A stretch of DNA of 64,000 nt, taken from the NCBI RefSeq assembly GCF_014873765.1, contig NZ_JADBGG010000015.1, forward strand, positions 1-64,000, read 5' to 3'. How positions within the stretch are numbered: position 1 is the first letter of the stretch; each line of letters begins with the position of its first letter. Under the pieces are notes generated by a model. The model ran no database searches. It worked only from the letters and a program-made list of their open reading frames with translations, and was not told where the DNA came from. Source of the stretch: Desulfomicrobium macestii. GTDB lineage: Bacteria > Desulfobacterota > Desulfovibrionia > Desulfovibrionales > Desulfomicrobiaceae. A program made the position numbers and the translations under genes. Below, piece after piece: positions 20,530 through 28,933 of the stretch.

Positions 20530-21354
20530 CTACGCCAAATCCACGAATTCGCGTTCCAGGCCGTCCATGATCTTGAAAAGCACCTCCGGAGTGATCTCAA
20601 GAGCCTCAAGCACCCCCTCGTCGAGGGCGCTGACCTGATTGTCGCCGCCGTTGCCAACGCCGAAGAGCCGCGCCAGAAAATTCCCCACATGCACCACCTG
20701 CGCAATCTTCGGATAGAGCGTAGCCGACATGGGCCGGTGATGATAGGAGAGCCCCTCCTTCAGGTTCGCGGGCAGATTCCAGTAGTTGCACAGCCACAGA
20801 TTGATGCGGTCGTGGGCGAAACCCAACACCTCGCTCTCGGCCTGGCGATAGGAGATGTCCTTCTCAAGGACGAGCGCGTCAATGGCCGCACGGCTTTCCG
20901 GGAGCTGCACCGCGGCCACGACCTTGCCGATGTCGTGCAGCAGGCCGGCCACCGCGTATTCCTCCGGGTCCTTGCAGCCGATGGCGCGGGCGATGGCCGA
21001 ACTTGCCAGGGCGCAGCCGAGGCTGTGCTCCCAGAGGCCCTTCATGTTCTCGTTCATGACGTCGAAGACCGAGGTCGAGATGATGATGCCCTTGATGACA
21101 TTGAAACCGAGCAGGACCAGGGCGTGCTGGATGGATCCGATGCGTCCGGGAAAGCCGTAGATGGGCGAATTGACCATTTTCAGGACCTTGGCCGAGAGGA
21201 CCTGGTCCTTGGAAATGGCCTTGCTTATCTGGTCCGTGGACGAATTGGGATTCTCGACCAGGACCGCGACCTCCTGCAGGACCCCGGGCAGGGTCGGCAG
21301 ATCCTTGACGGCCAGAATGGCGCCCTTTTGGTTGGTACGCAGATCTTCTTCCAT
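20530..21354 (-). CDS. HDOD-domain signalling protein
   Basis: The 274-residue protein is almost entirely one HDOD domain: an N-terminal DLPTLPGVLQEV segment, SKDQVLSAKVLKMVNSPIYG, and LLHDIGKVVAA. HDOD proteins are HD-fold regulators without proven enzymatic activity, often tied to motility and c-di-GMP. Its ATG directly follows the stop of the 117-residue gene (TAA then ATG), so the two are translationally coupled. Confidence 0.9.
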   Translation of the reverse strand: MEEDLRTNQKGAILAVKDLPTLPGVLQEVAVLVENPNSSTDQISKAISKDQVLSAKVLKMVNSPIYGFPGRIGSIQHALVLLGFNVIKGIIISTSVFDVMNENMKGLWEHSLGCALASSAIARAIGCKDPEEYAVAGLLHDIGKVVAAVQLPESRAAIDALVLEKDISYRQAESEVLGFAHDRINLWLCNYWNLPANLKEGLSYHHRPMSATLYPKIAQVVHVGNFLARLFGVGNGGDNQVSALDEGVLEALEITPEVLFKIMDGLEREFVDLA

Positions 21355-21708
21355 TTATTCTCCCTCTTCCCGTGCCGCCTGGGCCGCAGCGGCCAGGGCG
21401 CACTGACGTGCATAATAGTCGGAAATGACCTGCTTGACCTGCTGCATGTACTTGTCGCCGGCAAACTTCCGGAAAAGATGGTCAAGCCTTTCGCGCTTTT
21501 TGGCGAGCACTTCCTCGCTGCACCCGCCGCCCATTTCCAGGGTCTCGCCCTCGACCACGAGCAGTTCCACGCCCATGTTGTCCAGCTTGGTGATCAGCCC
21601 CGCCGTCAAAACCGTGCCTGCGGCGATGAGCACCATCCCGTTTTCCCGGGTCACGGGCTTGGCCAGAACCATGTCCGGTTTGGCCAGCTGCAGGGGTATT
21701 TTTTGCAT
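21355..21708 (-). CDS. Small stand-alone HD-GYP-associated N-terminal domain protein
   Basis: The 117-residue protein begins with a segment (PDMVLAKPVTRENGMVLIAA, then GTVLTAGLITKLDNMGVELL). It strongly resembles the beta-rich PGMxLAxDVxxxxGxxLLxxGTxLT module that precedes HD-GYP or HDOD domains in larger proteins. The C-terminal half is a charged helix ending in an Ala-rich stretch. ATG 21708 is chosen for its GGAGAAG; the longer frame from 21750 has no site. It abuts the HDOD gene, so the pair may be a split form of one protein. Confidence 0.72.
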   Translation of the reverse strand: MQKIPLQLAKPDMVLAKPVTRENGMVLIAAGTVLTAGLITKLDNMGVELLVVEGETLEMGGGCSEEVLAKKRERLDHLFRKFAGDKYMQQVKQVISDYYARQCALAAAAQAAREEGE

Positions 21709-21733
21709 ATTCTTCTCCAGATGATCTTTTCGG

Positions 21734-22837
21734 TCACGTTGCAAGGGCATAGTACATGCCCGGAAGCTGCTTCACAATCCCTTGAAGTTCCATGAAAAGG
21801 AGCGTGGAACTGACCTTGCCGGCCGCCCAGCCCGTCCGGCGAACCAGTGTGTCGACATGCAGGGGTTCGCCACATTCAAGAAGACGGTGCACGATTCGCT
21901 GCTCCGGATCTTCCGGTTCACGCGGCCGGGGCCCGGGGGCAGGTGCATCCGGCACTGTAAGAGCTCCCAGCCGAGGCTGCAATTCCCGCAGGATGTCCTC
22001 CCCGCTCTGCACGAGGCAGGCACCCTGGCGGATGAGCTGGTGGCAGCCCTGATGGGTTTTCAGGTTGGCCGGACCCGGCAGGGCGAAAACGTCGCGATTC
22101 TGGGCCACGGCCAGTTCGGCGGTGATCAGGCTGCCGCTGCCAAGCGCTCCTTCGACCACCAATACACCCAGGGAAAGGCCGCTGACAATGCGATTGCGGT
22201 GCGGAAAATTCATGCCCTCGGGTCTGGTCCCCGGCGCGAACTCGCTGACGATGAGCCCGTGAGCGGAGACCTTTTTCCACAAGTCGGTGTTGGAGGCCGG
22301 ATACACGAGATCAAGCCCCGTGCCCAATACGGCGATGGTCCCGCCCACTCCGCGCAGCGCGCCCTGATGCGCGGCGCGGTCTATGCCCTGGGCAAAGCCC
22401 GAGACCACGCAGATCCCGGCCGCGCTCAAGGATGCCGAAATGCTCTCGGCCATGTCCAGGCCATAACGCGAGGCGGCCCGGGAACCGACCACGGCCACGC
22501 AAGGGCGGTTCAGCAGAGTCGGGTCGCCGAGATAATACAGAAAAAGAGGCGGATCGGGGATCTCGCGGAGCAGCTCGGGATAGGCATCGTGGCCAAGGAA
22601 AACAGTGGAAAACCCGAAGCTTTCCACCCTGCGCCGCTCGGCCTCGGACTTCTCGCGCCAGCCGCCCCGGGCAAACTCGGCCTGCACCCGGGCCGAAACC
22701 AGACCGCGCGCCGTCCAGGATGAAAAATCCGAAACGGCGGCGAGGGCGTCGCCGTAATGCACCAAAAGGCGTTTCCAGGTGCGCGGCCCAAGACCGCTGG
22801 TGTGGCGCAGGGCCAGGCTGGCGCCGAATTCATCCAC
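21734..22837 (-). CDS. dprA: DNA processing protein DprA/Smf
   Basis: The 367-residue protein binds single-stranded DNA and loads RecA during natural transformation. It has a SAM-like N-terminus, the Rossmann DprA core (VAVVGSRAASRYG, GFAQGIDRAAHQGAL, GTGLDLVYPA, FPHRNRIVSGLS, ALPGP) and a C-terminal winged-helix region. The start is a GTG at 22837 that overlaps the upstream TPR gene's stop by eight bases. Longer frames run through that gene and are rejected. Its stop lies 25 bases before the next start in the cluster. Competence is not proven by dprA alone, as it is widespread. Confidence 0.93.
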   Translation of the reverse strand: MDEFGASLALRHTSGLGPRTWKRLLVHYGDALAAVSDFSSWTARGLVSARVQAEFARGGWREKSEAERRRVESFGFSTVFLGHDAYPELLREIPDPPLFLYYLGDPTLLNRPCVAVVGSRAASRYGLDMAESISASLSAAGICVVSGFAQGIDRAAHQGALRGVGGTIAVLGTGLDLVYPASNTDLWKKVSAHGLIVSEFAPGTRPEGMNFPHRNRIVSGLSLGVLVVEGALGSGSLITAELAVAQNRDVFALPGPANLKTHQGCHQLIRQGACLVQSGEDILRELQPRLGALTVPDAPAPGPRPREPEDPEQRIVHRLLECGEPLHVDTLVRRTGWAAGKVSSTLLFMELQGIVKQLPGMYYALAT

Positions 22838-23831
22838 GGGCCAGCGCCACCGCGTTGGGCTCGTTGCAGCCCTGAATCCTGCCCCGCGCCTGCCTGCCAA
22901 GGCGGGATGCCGGGGAGTCGGGATAACGGGACTCCAGCTGCTGCAGATAAACCCCGGCCTGTGCGGGACGGCCCTGGCGCAGCTCCGAATAGGCCAGCTT
23001 GAGCAGCGCGTCCGCGCTTTTGGCATGACGGGGGTGGTCCCGCACGACCCGCGCGAAGAATTCCATGGCGCGATCGTAGCGGCCCTGGGCGTACCACGTC
23101 TCACCGGTCCAGTAGAGGGCGTTGGGAATGAGCCTGTGGCCGGGGAACTTCTGCATGAACGCGGCAAACAACTCCCGCGCCGGTGCATGACGGCCGTTCT
23201 GGTAGCTCTTTAAGGCCCGGGCGTAATCCTCGTCGGGCGAGGTTTCCGGCACGGTCTTCTTTTTCAGGACACCAGGAGAAACGCCAAGTGCCTGCCCGGG
23301 GACGGAGGCACCCGGGTCCGAAACCTTCGCAGGGGAAACATCCGCTGCGGGAACCTCCGGTCCGGAAGCGTCCGGTCCGGGTTGAAAAATGTCCGGCCCT
23401 GATGCCGATGATTCGTGCGCGCCTCTGGCGACATGAACGGATCCGGGTCCGGATGCGGCAGAAGAATTTGAATCGCTGTCGGCGGAAGCGTTGATGGCGA
23501 CTGTAGAGGAGGCCGGGTGAGCGTGCGGCACGACTGCAAATCGCGCGACGGTCGCATTGGAGGGGACGGCGGCCTCCCGTCCCAGGATCACGCCTGATCT
23601 TGCCATGCGCAGCTTGCGCGTCACCGGTATGCGCAGGGCGGATGCGGAAGGCCTGCTGACGGGCGCACGCCCGTCCTGCATGGTCTTGAGACCGGCGACA
23701 ATGCTGGCGGGCATATCCGCAAGGTGAAAGCCCGGCCAGTCACGGGCAAAATGCATGAGCACGGGACCGCTTGCCCAGGAAAGCAGAATGCCGACAAGCA
23801 TTCCGATCACAAAGGCCAGCGTCGATCTCAT
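22830..23831 (-). CDS. Membrane-anchored TPR protein (CpoB-like C-terminus)
   Basis: The 333-residue protein has an N-terminal membrane anchor (residues 3-25, FVIGMLVGILLSWASGPVL). A long low-complexity Ser/Pro/Ala linker follows (about 50-200), then a TPR domain (about 205-320) of the same kind as the CpoB-like lipoprotein at 15582 (PGHRLIPNALYWTGETWY). It is probably a periplasmic-facing scaffold. It opens the minus-strand cluster that continues with dprA. A link with DNA uptake is conceivable but not shown. Confidence 0.78.
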   Translation of the reverse strand: MRSTLAFVIGMLVGILLSWASGPVLMHFARDWPGFHLADMPASIVAGLKTMQDGRAPVSRPSASALRIPVTRKLRMARSGVILGREAAVPSNATVARFAVVPHAHPASSTVAINASADSDSNSSAASGPGSVHVARGAHESSASGPDIFQPGPDASGPEVPAADVSPAKVSDPGASVPGQALGVSPGVLKKKTVPETSPDEDYARALKSYQNGRHAPARELFAAFMQKFPGHRLIPNALYWTGETWYAQGRYDRAMEFFARVVRDHPRHAKSADALLKLAYSELRQGRPAQAGVYLQQLESRYPDSPASRLGRQARGRIQGCNEPNAVALARG

Positions 23832-24091
23832 GGATTAGTCACCGTTGTCTCCCTCATTTCTTCATTGGCATAGGAGAGAACCCGCCAATTTTCAAGGGTG
23901 GCGCCGCCTTGCCTCTTGCGCTCTTTTGGGGCAGAAAGCCCCCATTCGACCAGTCCGGTCGGCCCTCAGTCGTACCCATTCCGGCGCTTGAACCCGGGGC
24001 TCTTGCCCCCATCAGCCTGTCGTTTTGAGGCCGAACCCGAGGATATGACCGGACCCTGCATAAAAAAAACGACACCGCGCACGAGGTCCCC

Positions 24092-25057
24092 ATGGCGCTC
24101 ATACTCCCCCTGTGGGCATTTGCCCTGCTTCCCCTGCCCCTGCTCCTGGCCGCCCTTTTCTGGGGCGCTCCGCCCATCGCCCTGGTCAGCGAACTCATCG
24201 GGCTCGTTTCCGGCAAACCTTTCCCCGCCCGCGCGGCCAGGCAAATGTCGAGGCTGGCCCTTGGCGGACATGCACTTTTCTGGGTTGTCGTAGCAGCCTG
24301 CTTGGCGCTTCTGTCCTCTCACCCGCTTCGGCAATCCGAATTCGTGACAGGCAACAGCCTGCTGCTGATCGCGGCATTGGCCCTGCCTTTCTTCGGAAGC
24401 TTGGCCCTGGTCGGCTACGATCTGGGCTGGAAGTTCGCCAGGGAACGCAAGCTCATCCACTTTCTGCTTGGGTGCGTGGCCAATATTCCCATCAAATATG
24501 GTTACTGGGCGCTGGCGGGATTGGGACTGCTTTACTTCCGGGGTGTCAACCTTGAATCTCCGGCGTTTCTGCCACCGTGGGGATCGGCGCTGTGGCCGTT
24601 GATGGCGCTGTGGCTACCGCTGTCGCTATGCTTGGCGGCGGCCGTTGGCCTGTGCTACCTGCTGCTGCGCCGGGACGCCGACGACTGGGGCCGGGATTAT
24701 TACCGTTTTGCCGCGCCCTTTCTGGCCAAATGGCATCTGGTCTGCGGCCTCATTGTCCTTGCGGTGATGGTCTGGCTCTATGCAAGCCTCAAAGGGGTCT
24801 TCAATCTGCACCTGCCCCAGATCTTCAACGCCGGTCTTGCCAGCGCGGCCTGCCTGGGACTGGCCATGCTCCTCTCGCTCCTTGTCACCGTCAGTGAAAA
24901 CCCCATGCGCTTCAAGGTTTCGATGGTCGGAGCGGCCGTTCTCTCGCTTGCGCATGCGAGCATGCTGCTGGTCGCGATCCTTGAAACCCTGAACCGCTAT
25001 GTCCCGGGATGGTCCGTGCCCACGTTCATGCCGGAACTGCTGCGCCTGTTCGGATAA
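24092..25057 (+). CDS. Multi-pass membrane protein of unknown function
   Basis: The 321-residue protein has about eight hydrophobic segments, short basic cytoplasmic loops (ARERK, LRRDADDWGRDYYR) and no recognisable motif. No family is recognised. Conserved-looking features are a Tyr/Trp-rich segment (IKYGYWALAGLGLLYF) and histidines near 60 and 125 next to membrane segments, which might bind a cofactor. It stands alone, is preceded by 260 bases without a clear gene, and is followed by a hairpin. Confidence 0.75.
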   Translation: MALILPLWAFALLPLPLLLAALFWGAPPIALVSELIGLVSGKPFPARAARQMSRLALGGHALFWVVVAACLALLSSHPLRQSEFVTGNSLLLIAALALPFFGSLALVGYDLGWKFARERKLIHFLLGCVANIPIKYGYWALAGLGLLYFRGVNLESPAFLPPWGSALWPLMALWLPLSLCLAAAVGLCYLLLRRDADDWGRDYYRFAAPFLAKWHLVCGLIVLAVMVWLYASLKGVFNLHLPQIFNAGLASAACLGLAMLLSLLVTVSENPMRFKVSMVGAAVLSLAHASMLLVAILETLNRYVPGWSVPTFMPELLRLFG

Positions 25058-25072
25058 CCCGCATTATCACAT

Positions 25073-25100
25073 ACCGATCCTGCCACGAGGCCGGATCGGT
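25073..25100. terminator. Hairpin between convergent genes
   Basis: ACCGATCC and GGATCGGT form a perfect eight-base stem. There is no clear T tract on either side, so it is a candidate terminator or barrier between the convergent membrane-protein and PAS-GGDEF genes. Confidence 0.4.
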
Positions 25101-25106
25101 CATGCT

Positions 25107-26825
25107 TCATGCCCGGTCTGCGGCCGCCACCCGGGAACAGATCCGGTTCTTGCCGGTGCGCTTGGCTTCGTAAAGACTCTCGTCGCTGCGTTTCAAAAGC
25201 TCATCCAGACTCTCGCCCGCCGAATATTCCGCCAGCCCGATGCTGACCGTAAGCCGCAGGCGCAGACCCTCATGTTCGAGAACCGAATCGGCAAGGCCTC
25301 TGCGCACGCGCTCCGCCGCTACGGCTCCAGCCTCAAGCCCCGCCTCGGGAAACATGATGCAAAATTCCTCGCCCCCGAGGCGCCCGGCCACGTCCACGGC
25401 CCTGCGCAGGCCATTGATGGTTTGGGCCACGTGCTTCAAGGCCAGATCCCCGACGCCATGCCCGTGGGTGTCGTTGACCTTCTTGAAATCGTCGATGTCG
25501 ATCATGGCCACGCACAGGCTCTTTCCAAAACGCCTGGAGCGGATCATTTCCGCTCGCACGCACTCCAGGAAATGCCTGCGATTGGGCAGGCCGGTCAGTT
25601 CATCCGTATTGGCCAGATGCTCCAGGCGCAGCTCCGCCAGCCGGCGATCGGTCACGTCGGCCATGGCTCCGTGCAGGCGGAACATGCTGCCGTCCTCCAG
25701 CAGATCGAAACCGCAGACCAGACTGACATGCCGTTCCTCGCCCTGAACGGTGCGGATGCGCAGCTCGGTCGTGAATTCATGCCCCCGAGCCTCGGCCTCT
25801 TCAAAATTTTCCCGGAAATCGGGTTCGTCGTCGGGATGGATATGATGCATGAACAGGTTGAAATCCGGATCGACCGCCTCCGGCGAATACCCGAGGATGC
25901 GGCAGAACTCATCGGACCAGTTCTTCTTCCCGTGCAGGTAGTCCTTTTCAAAACTGCCGACCTTGGCCAGCCGCTGCGCTTCCGAAAGGCGGCGGGCGCT
26001 GTTTGCGATTTCGTCCTGCATCTGCTTGGCTTCGGTGATATCCGTGGCCGTGACCACGGCCCCGGATATGCTTTCGTCTCTTTCGCGGTAAGGATAATAT
26101 GTCACCGCGTAGCAGCGCCTGTCCGCCCGGTTCGTATCGAACCAGGCCTCGTACTCCACGGTTTCCCCGGCAAAACAGCGCGCAAGCTTCGGTCCGACAT
26201 ACTTGTCGAAAACGTCCTGCCCCACTATTTCGGCAACCTTGCGTCCCTCGATCTCATCGCGCTTTTTCCCATGCACCCTGAGATAGCTGTCGTTGACCAG
26301 CCGGTAGACGAAATCAAGATCGATGATGCTTACCAGGGACGAGGAGGATGCAATGGCGCGCTCGTATCGGATCAGCGCGGCTTCGGCCAGCTTGCGGGCC
26401 GTGATCTGGATGTGGGAGACAACGGCTCCGTCGATGGAGCCATGGCTGACAAGAGGCGTGACCGTCATCAGAAACCAGCGCTTTTCCGAAGGCGCGTGGC
26501 ATGGATATTCAAGGCTGAATTCGGGGATCTCCCCGGAAAGCACGCCCCTGATCCCCTCTGCGGCCTGCCGTGCCTCTCTGGCGGCCGCACCCATGGAGGA
26601 GTCGCAGACTTCTATGTAATTCTCGCCTTGCAGGCGGCACTTGTCCGGCGTGCTGTTCTCGACCGCGAAACGTTGCCAGCTGCGGTTTGTGTCGACAATA
26701 CAGCCGTCACGGTCAAGCACTGCCACGTGTTCGCTCAGGCTGTCGAAAATCTCGCGCAAAATTTCGAAACGGCGTGTCTGATCAAAACAGACATCACCCT
26801 CATCGGACAAAAATTCCGTACTCAT
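25107..26825 (-). CDS. Multi-PAS diguanylate cyclase
   Basis: The 572-residue protein contains three PAS-type domains (about 20-140, 150-265, 275-400) and a C-terminal GGDEF domain with signature GGEEF (AGRLGGEEFCIMFPE) and intact DIDDFKKVNDTHGHGVGD. Full catalytic residues suggest an active diguanylate cyclase. Ligand identity is unknown and no heme-binding signature is obvious. It has no membrane segment, so it is cytoplasmic. The start at 26825 has GGAG five bases upstream; the in-frame ATG at 26846 lacks a site and is rejected. Confidence 0.9.
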   Translation of the reverse strand: MSTEFLSDEGDVCFDQTRRFEILREIFDSLSEHVAVLDRDGCIVDTNRSWQRFAVENSTPDKCRLQGENYIEVCDSSMGAAAREARQAAEGIRGVLSGEIPEFSLEYPCHAPSEKRWFLMTVTPLVSHGSIDGAVVSHIQITARKLAEAALIRYERAIASSSSLVSIIDLDFVYRLVNDSYLRVHGKKRDEIEGRKVAEIVGQDVFDKYVGPKLARCFAGETVEYEAWFDTNRADRRCYAVTYYPYRERDESISGAVVTATDITEAKQMQDEIANSARRLSEAQRLAKVGSFEKDYLHGKKNWSDEFCRILGYSPEAVDPDFNLFMHHIHPDDEPDFRENFEEAEARGHEFTTELRIRTVQGEERHVSLVCGFDLLEDGSMFRLHGAMADVTDRRLAELRLEHLANTDELTGLPNRRHFLECVRAEMIRSRRFGKSLCVAMIDIDDFKKVNDTHGHGVGDLALKHVAQTINGLRRAVDVAGRLGGEEFCIMFPEAGLEAGAVAAERVRRGLADSVLEHEGLRLRLTVSIGLAEYSAGESLDELLKRSDESLYEAKRTGKNRICSRVAAADRA

Positions 26826-26995
26826 GGCGGCTCCATTTGTGGTCATGACGGATGAACGGGGCGCATGATTCCGCTTCGCGTCCGTCCCGACTGAAAGCGG
26901 GATGAATCCCGAGGCAAACGACAACAGCGTGAAGGTACGCAAAAAAACCTGTTCAGGGAAGCACGCCGAATCCGAGCACGCAGGCGCGTGACCGG

Positions 26996-27436
26996 TCAAG
27001 ATCGGGGCATATCCAGTTGGTGGGCGTGATTTTTCCAGAGGTTCCACAAAGTGCCCTTGGACCACTGTCCCTGACCGGACAGCGTCGGCTGGCCCTCGGC
27101 TTGGAAGATGTCGCAAATCCGGGAAAAAGAGTGGTCCTGCTCGCGCAACTCGCGGATGCGTTCCAAAGCCGCGCGTTTACGGGCGGAAAGAGGACGAGGC
27201 AGAGATGGATTGACGCGGCCCTGCGCATCCGGGTGGACAAGGGCGGCGGTCAGTTCGGAGATCATGCCGGTCAGCCGGGCAAGCTGTTCCTGCTGCCCGG
27301 CAACCATGGCCTTGAGTGCGGCAAGTTCGGCGCGCACGGCCATGAGCGAAGCCCGGTCACGTTCGGCATGCTTGGCCAGGGCTTCGTCCCGGATATCGCG
27401 CGCACGCTTTCTGGCGTCTTCGGCAGCCCGGCTCAT
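26996..27436 (-). CDS. Coiled-coil protein with recombinase-like C-terminus
   Basis: The 146-residue protein begins with a long basic/acidic coiled coil (about 1-65). After a linker it ends with a segment (ALERIRELREQDHSFSRICD, then a GQPTLSGQGQWSKGTLWNLW patch) resembling the end of serine-recombinase or helix-turn-helix proteins. There it would bind DNA, but no resolvase catalytic domain is present. Start choice is uncertain: the ATG at 27436 or a TTG at 27472. It lies between the PAS-GGDEF gene and a secreted-protein gene on the same strand. Confidence 0.55.
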   Translation of the reverse strand: MSRAAEDARKRARDIRDEALAKHAERDRASLMAVRAELAALKAMVAGQQEQLARLTGMISELTAALVHPDAQGRVNPSLPRPLSARKRAALERIRELREQDHSFSRICDIFQAEGQPTLSGQGQWSKGTLWNLWKNHAHQLDMPRS

Positions 27437-27588
27437 CGCGACCGTCCCGGAACCAACCAGTTCTGCCGCCAATGCGCTGCGGCACTGCCAAAACCTGCTG
27501 CACGACAGACCGAAAAGATCACGATGCTCGGCATGGGGGCTCCCGCAAGCCCGCTCGCGTGAGCGGGCACGTCAAAACGCCACGCGCC

Positions 27589-28728
27589 TCAAGGCTGCGG
27601 CGTCCAATGCTGTCCGACCTGGGCAACCCGAATGAGGCTCTCCCGGCCAAGACGCTGTTTCAGAAATTCCTTCAGCAGAACCTTGACCAGCTCCTGCCGG
27701 TTCATGTTCTGCAAATACTGACCCGAGGCCAGCAGCTTCTTGAATGACGAGGACAAGGTTCCGGAATCCTCGATGGCGGTCAGATACGGAGCCACCATCT
27801 GGCGGAGTGCCTCGACACTGTCGGACTTGAGCTCCCGGTACATGGCGGCCAGCTCCTGCGCGGCGGGCAGCCGGGTGGATTCGAGCACACCTTTGAAATC
27901 CGCCGTGAACCGTTTGATGCCGTTGATGATGTGGCTCTGCTTGACCATGTTCATCTTGGCCCAGCCGGCGTTGAGCCATTTGAAAGACCCGACGCGAATG
28001 GTTCCGGTGGATGTGTCCGACACGAACACAATAATGGAATGGGCATTGTACATGTAGGAATCGACCCAGCCAAGGCCGGTCTTGTTCAGACCCTTCTCGT
28101 TGGAATACAGATAGTTCCAGTCGGAATCCTCGCCGACCACGCAGCCCTTGCGACCGATCTCGGAAGGTTCGGTCTGGCAGCCCACGGAAATCAGCACGGG
28201 CCCGGTGGGGCCTTGAAACACCGCCACGGCGCGGTCCTGATTGTAGGCATAATATCCGCCCGTGTTGGCATCGGGGGTGATGATCTCCCGCTCGGTGCCG
28301 CGCACAAGCAATGTCTCCCCACGATCGAGCGCCTTGGGAAGCAGCCTCAGGGCATCCTTGGTGGCCGGGTCCAGCCACTCCTGATCGCGCACGGAAGAAG
28401 GCATGGTCACATAAACCGGAATGTCCGGATTGTAGACATAGTCCACCACACGGGACAGATCCCCCCGCAGGCTGAAGGCATAAAAGGCCCCCGAGGCCTT
28501 TTCCCGGTCCTGCATGGACATGCTGCTCTCCGCCGCGCTGGAGGCGACAAAGGAAATGATCTCGGTCAGCTGATCGGCCTCGATGTCCGAGTTCGATTTG
28601 GGGATGGTCAACAAATATTCAAGCCCGGGATACAAAGAATCCGGGATGGATTTCAGGTCGGCGGCCTGAGTCGGAACGGCTGTTCCAAGGACAAGCAGAG
28701 CAAGCAGACAAATATAACGCGTAATCAT
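27589..28728 (-). CDS. Secreted protein of unknown function
   Basis: The 379-residue protein has a clear signal peptide (about 1-22, ending TQAA). The mature part is soluble, with a Tyr/Gly-rich centre (ANTGGYYAYNQDRAVAVFQG) and a helical end. I do not recognise the family. Two cysteines (VGCQTEP, KGCVVG) could form a disulfide. ATG 28728 is preferred because GGAAG is six bases upstream; the ATG two codons earlier is too close to that site. The 205 bases upstream are a divergent promoter region shared with the mla operon. Confidence 0.68.
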   Translation of the reverse strand: MITRYICLLALLVLGTAVPTQAADLKSIPDSLYPGLEYLLTIPKSNSDIEADQLTEIISFVASSAAESSMSMQDREKASGAFYAFSLRGDLSRVVDYVYNPDIPVYVTMPSSVRDQEWLDPATKDALRLLPKALDRGETLLVRGTEREIITPDANTGGYYAYNQDRAVAVFQGPTGPVLISVGCQTEPSEIGRKGCVVGEDSDWNYLYSNEKGLNKTGLGWVDSYMYNAHSIIVFVSDTSTGTIRVGSFKWLNAGWAKMNMVKQSHIINGIKRFTADFKGVLESTRLPAAQELAAMYRELKSDSVEALRQMVAPYLTAIEDSGTLSSSFKKLLASGQYLQNMNRQELVKVLLKEFLKQRLGRESLIRVAQVGQHWTPQP

Positions 28729-28933
28729 GTACATCTTCCGGTTGTATGTTCACCGCCACGGCGGCTCGGTCAGGACGGGCTTTCCATAATGCCGGAACAC
28801 CCGCCTGTGAAGCCCTTTGTCACACACCCGTCATCAATTCAAGATCGGGAATTGCGTCACAATGGGCGGCTCGCGCGAGCGCCGTACGGTAGACGCGCCC
28901 CCCGGCCATGAGCTAAGAGGCTTGAGATAGCTC

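Noticed and set aside
22838-23188. Longer dprA start reaching into the TPR gene
   Set aside because: It would code through the TPR gene in another frame; the GTG at 22837 with stop overlap is the better start.
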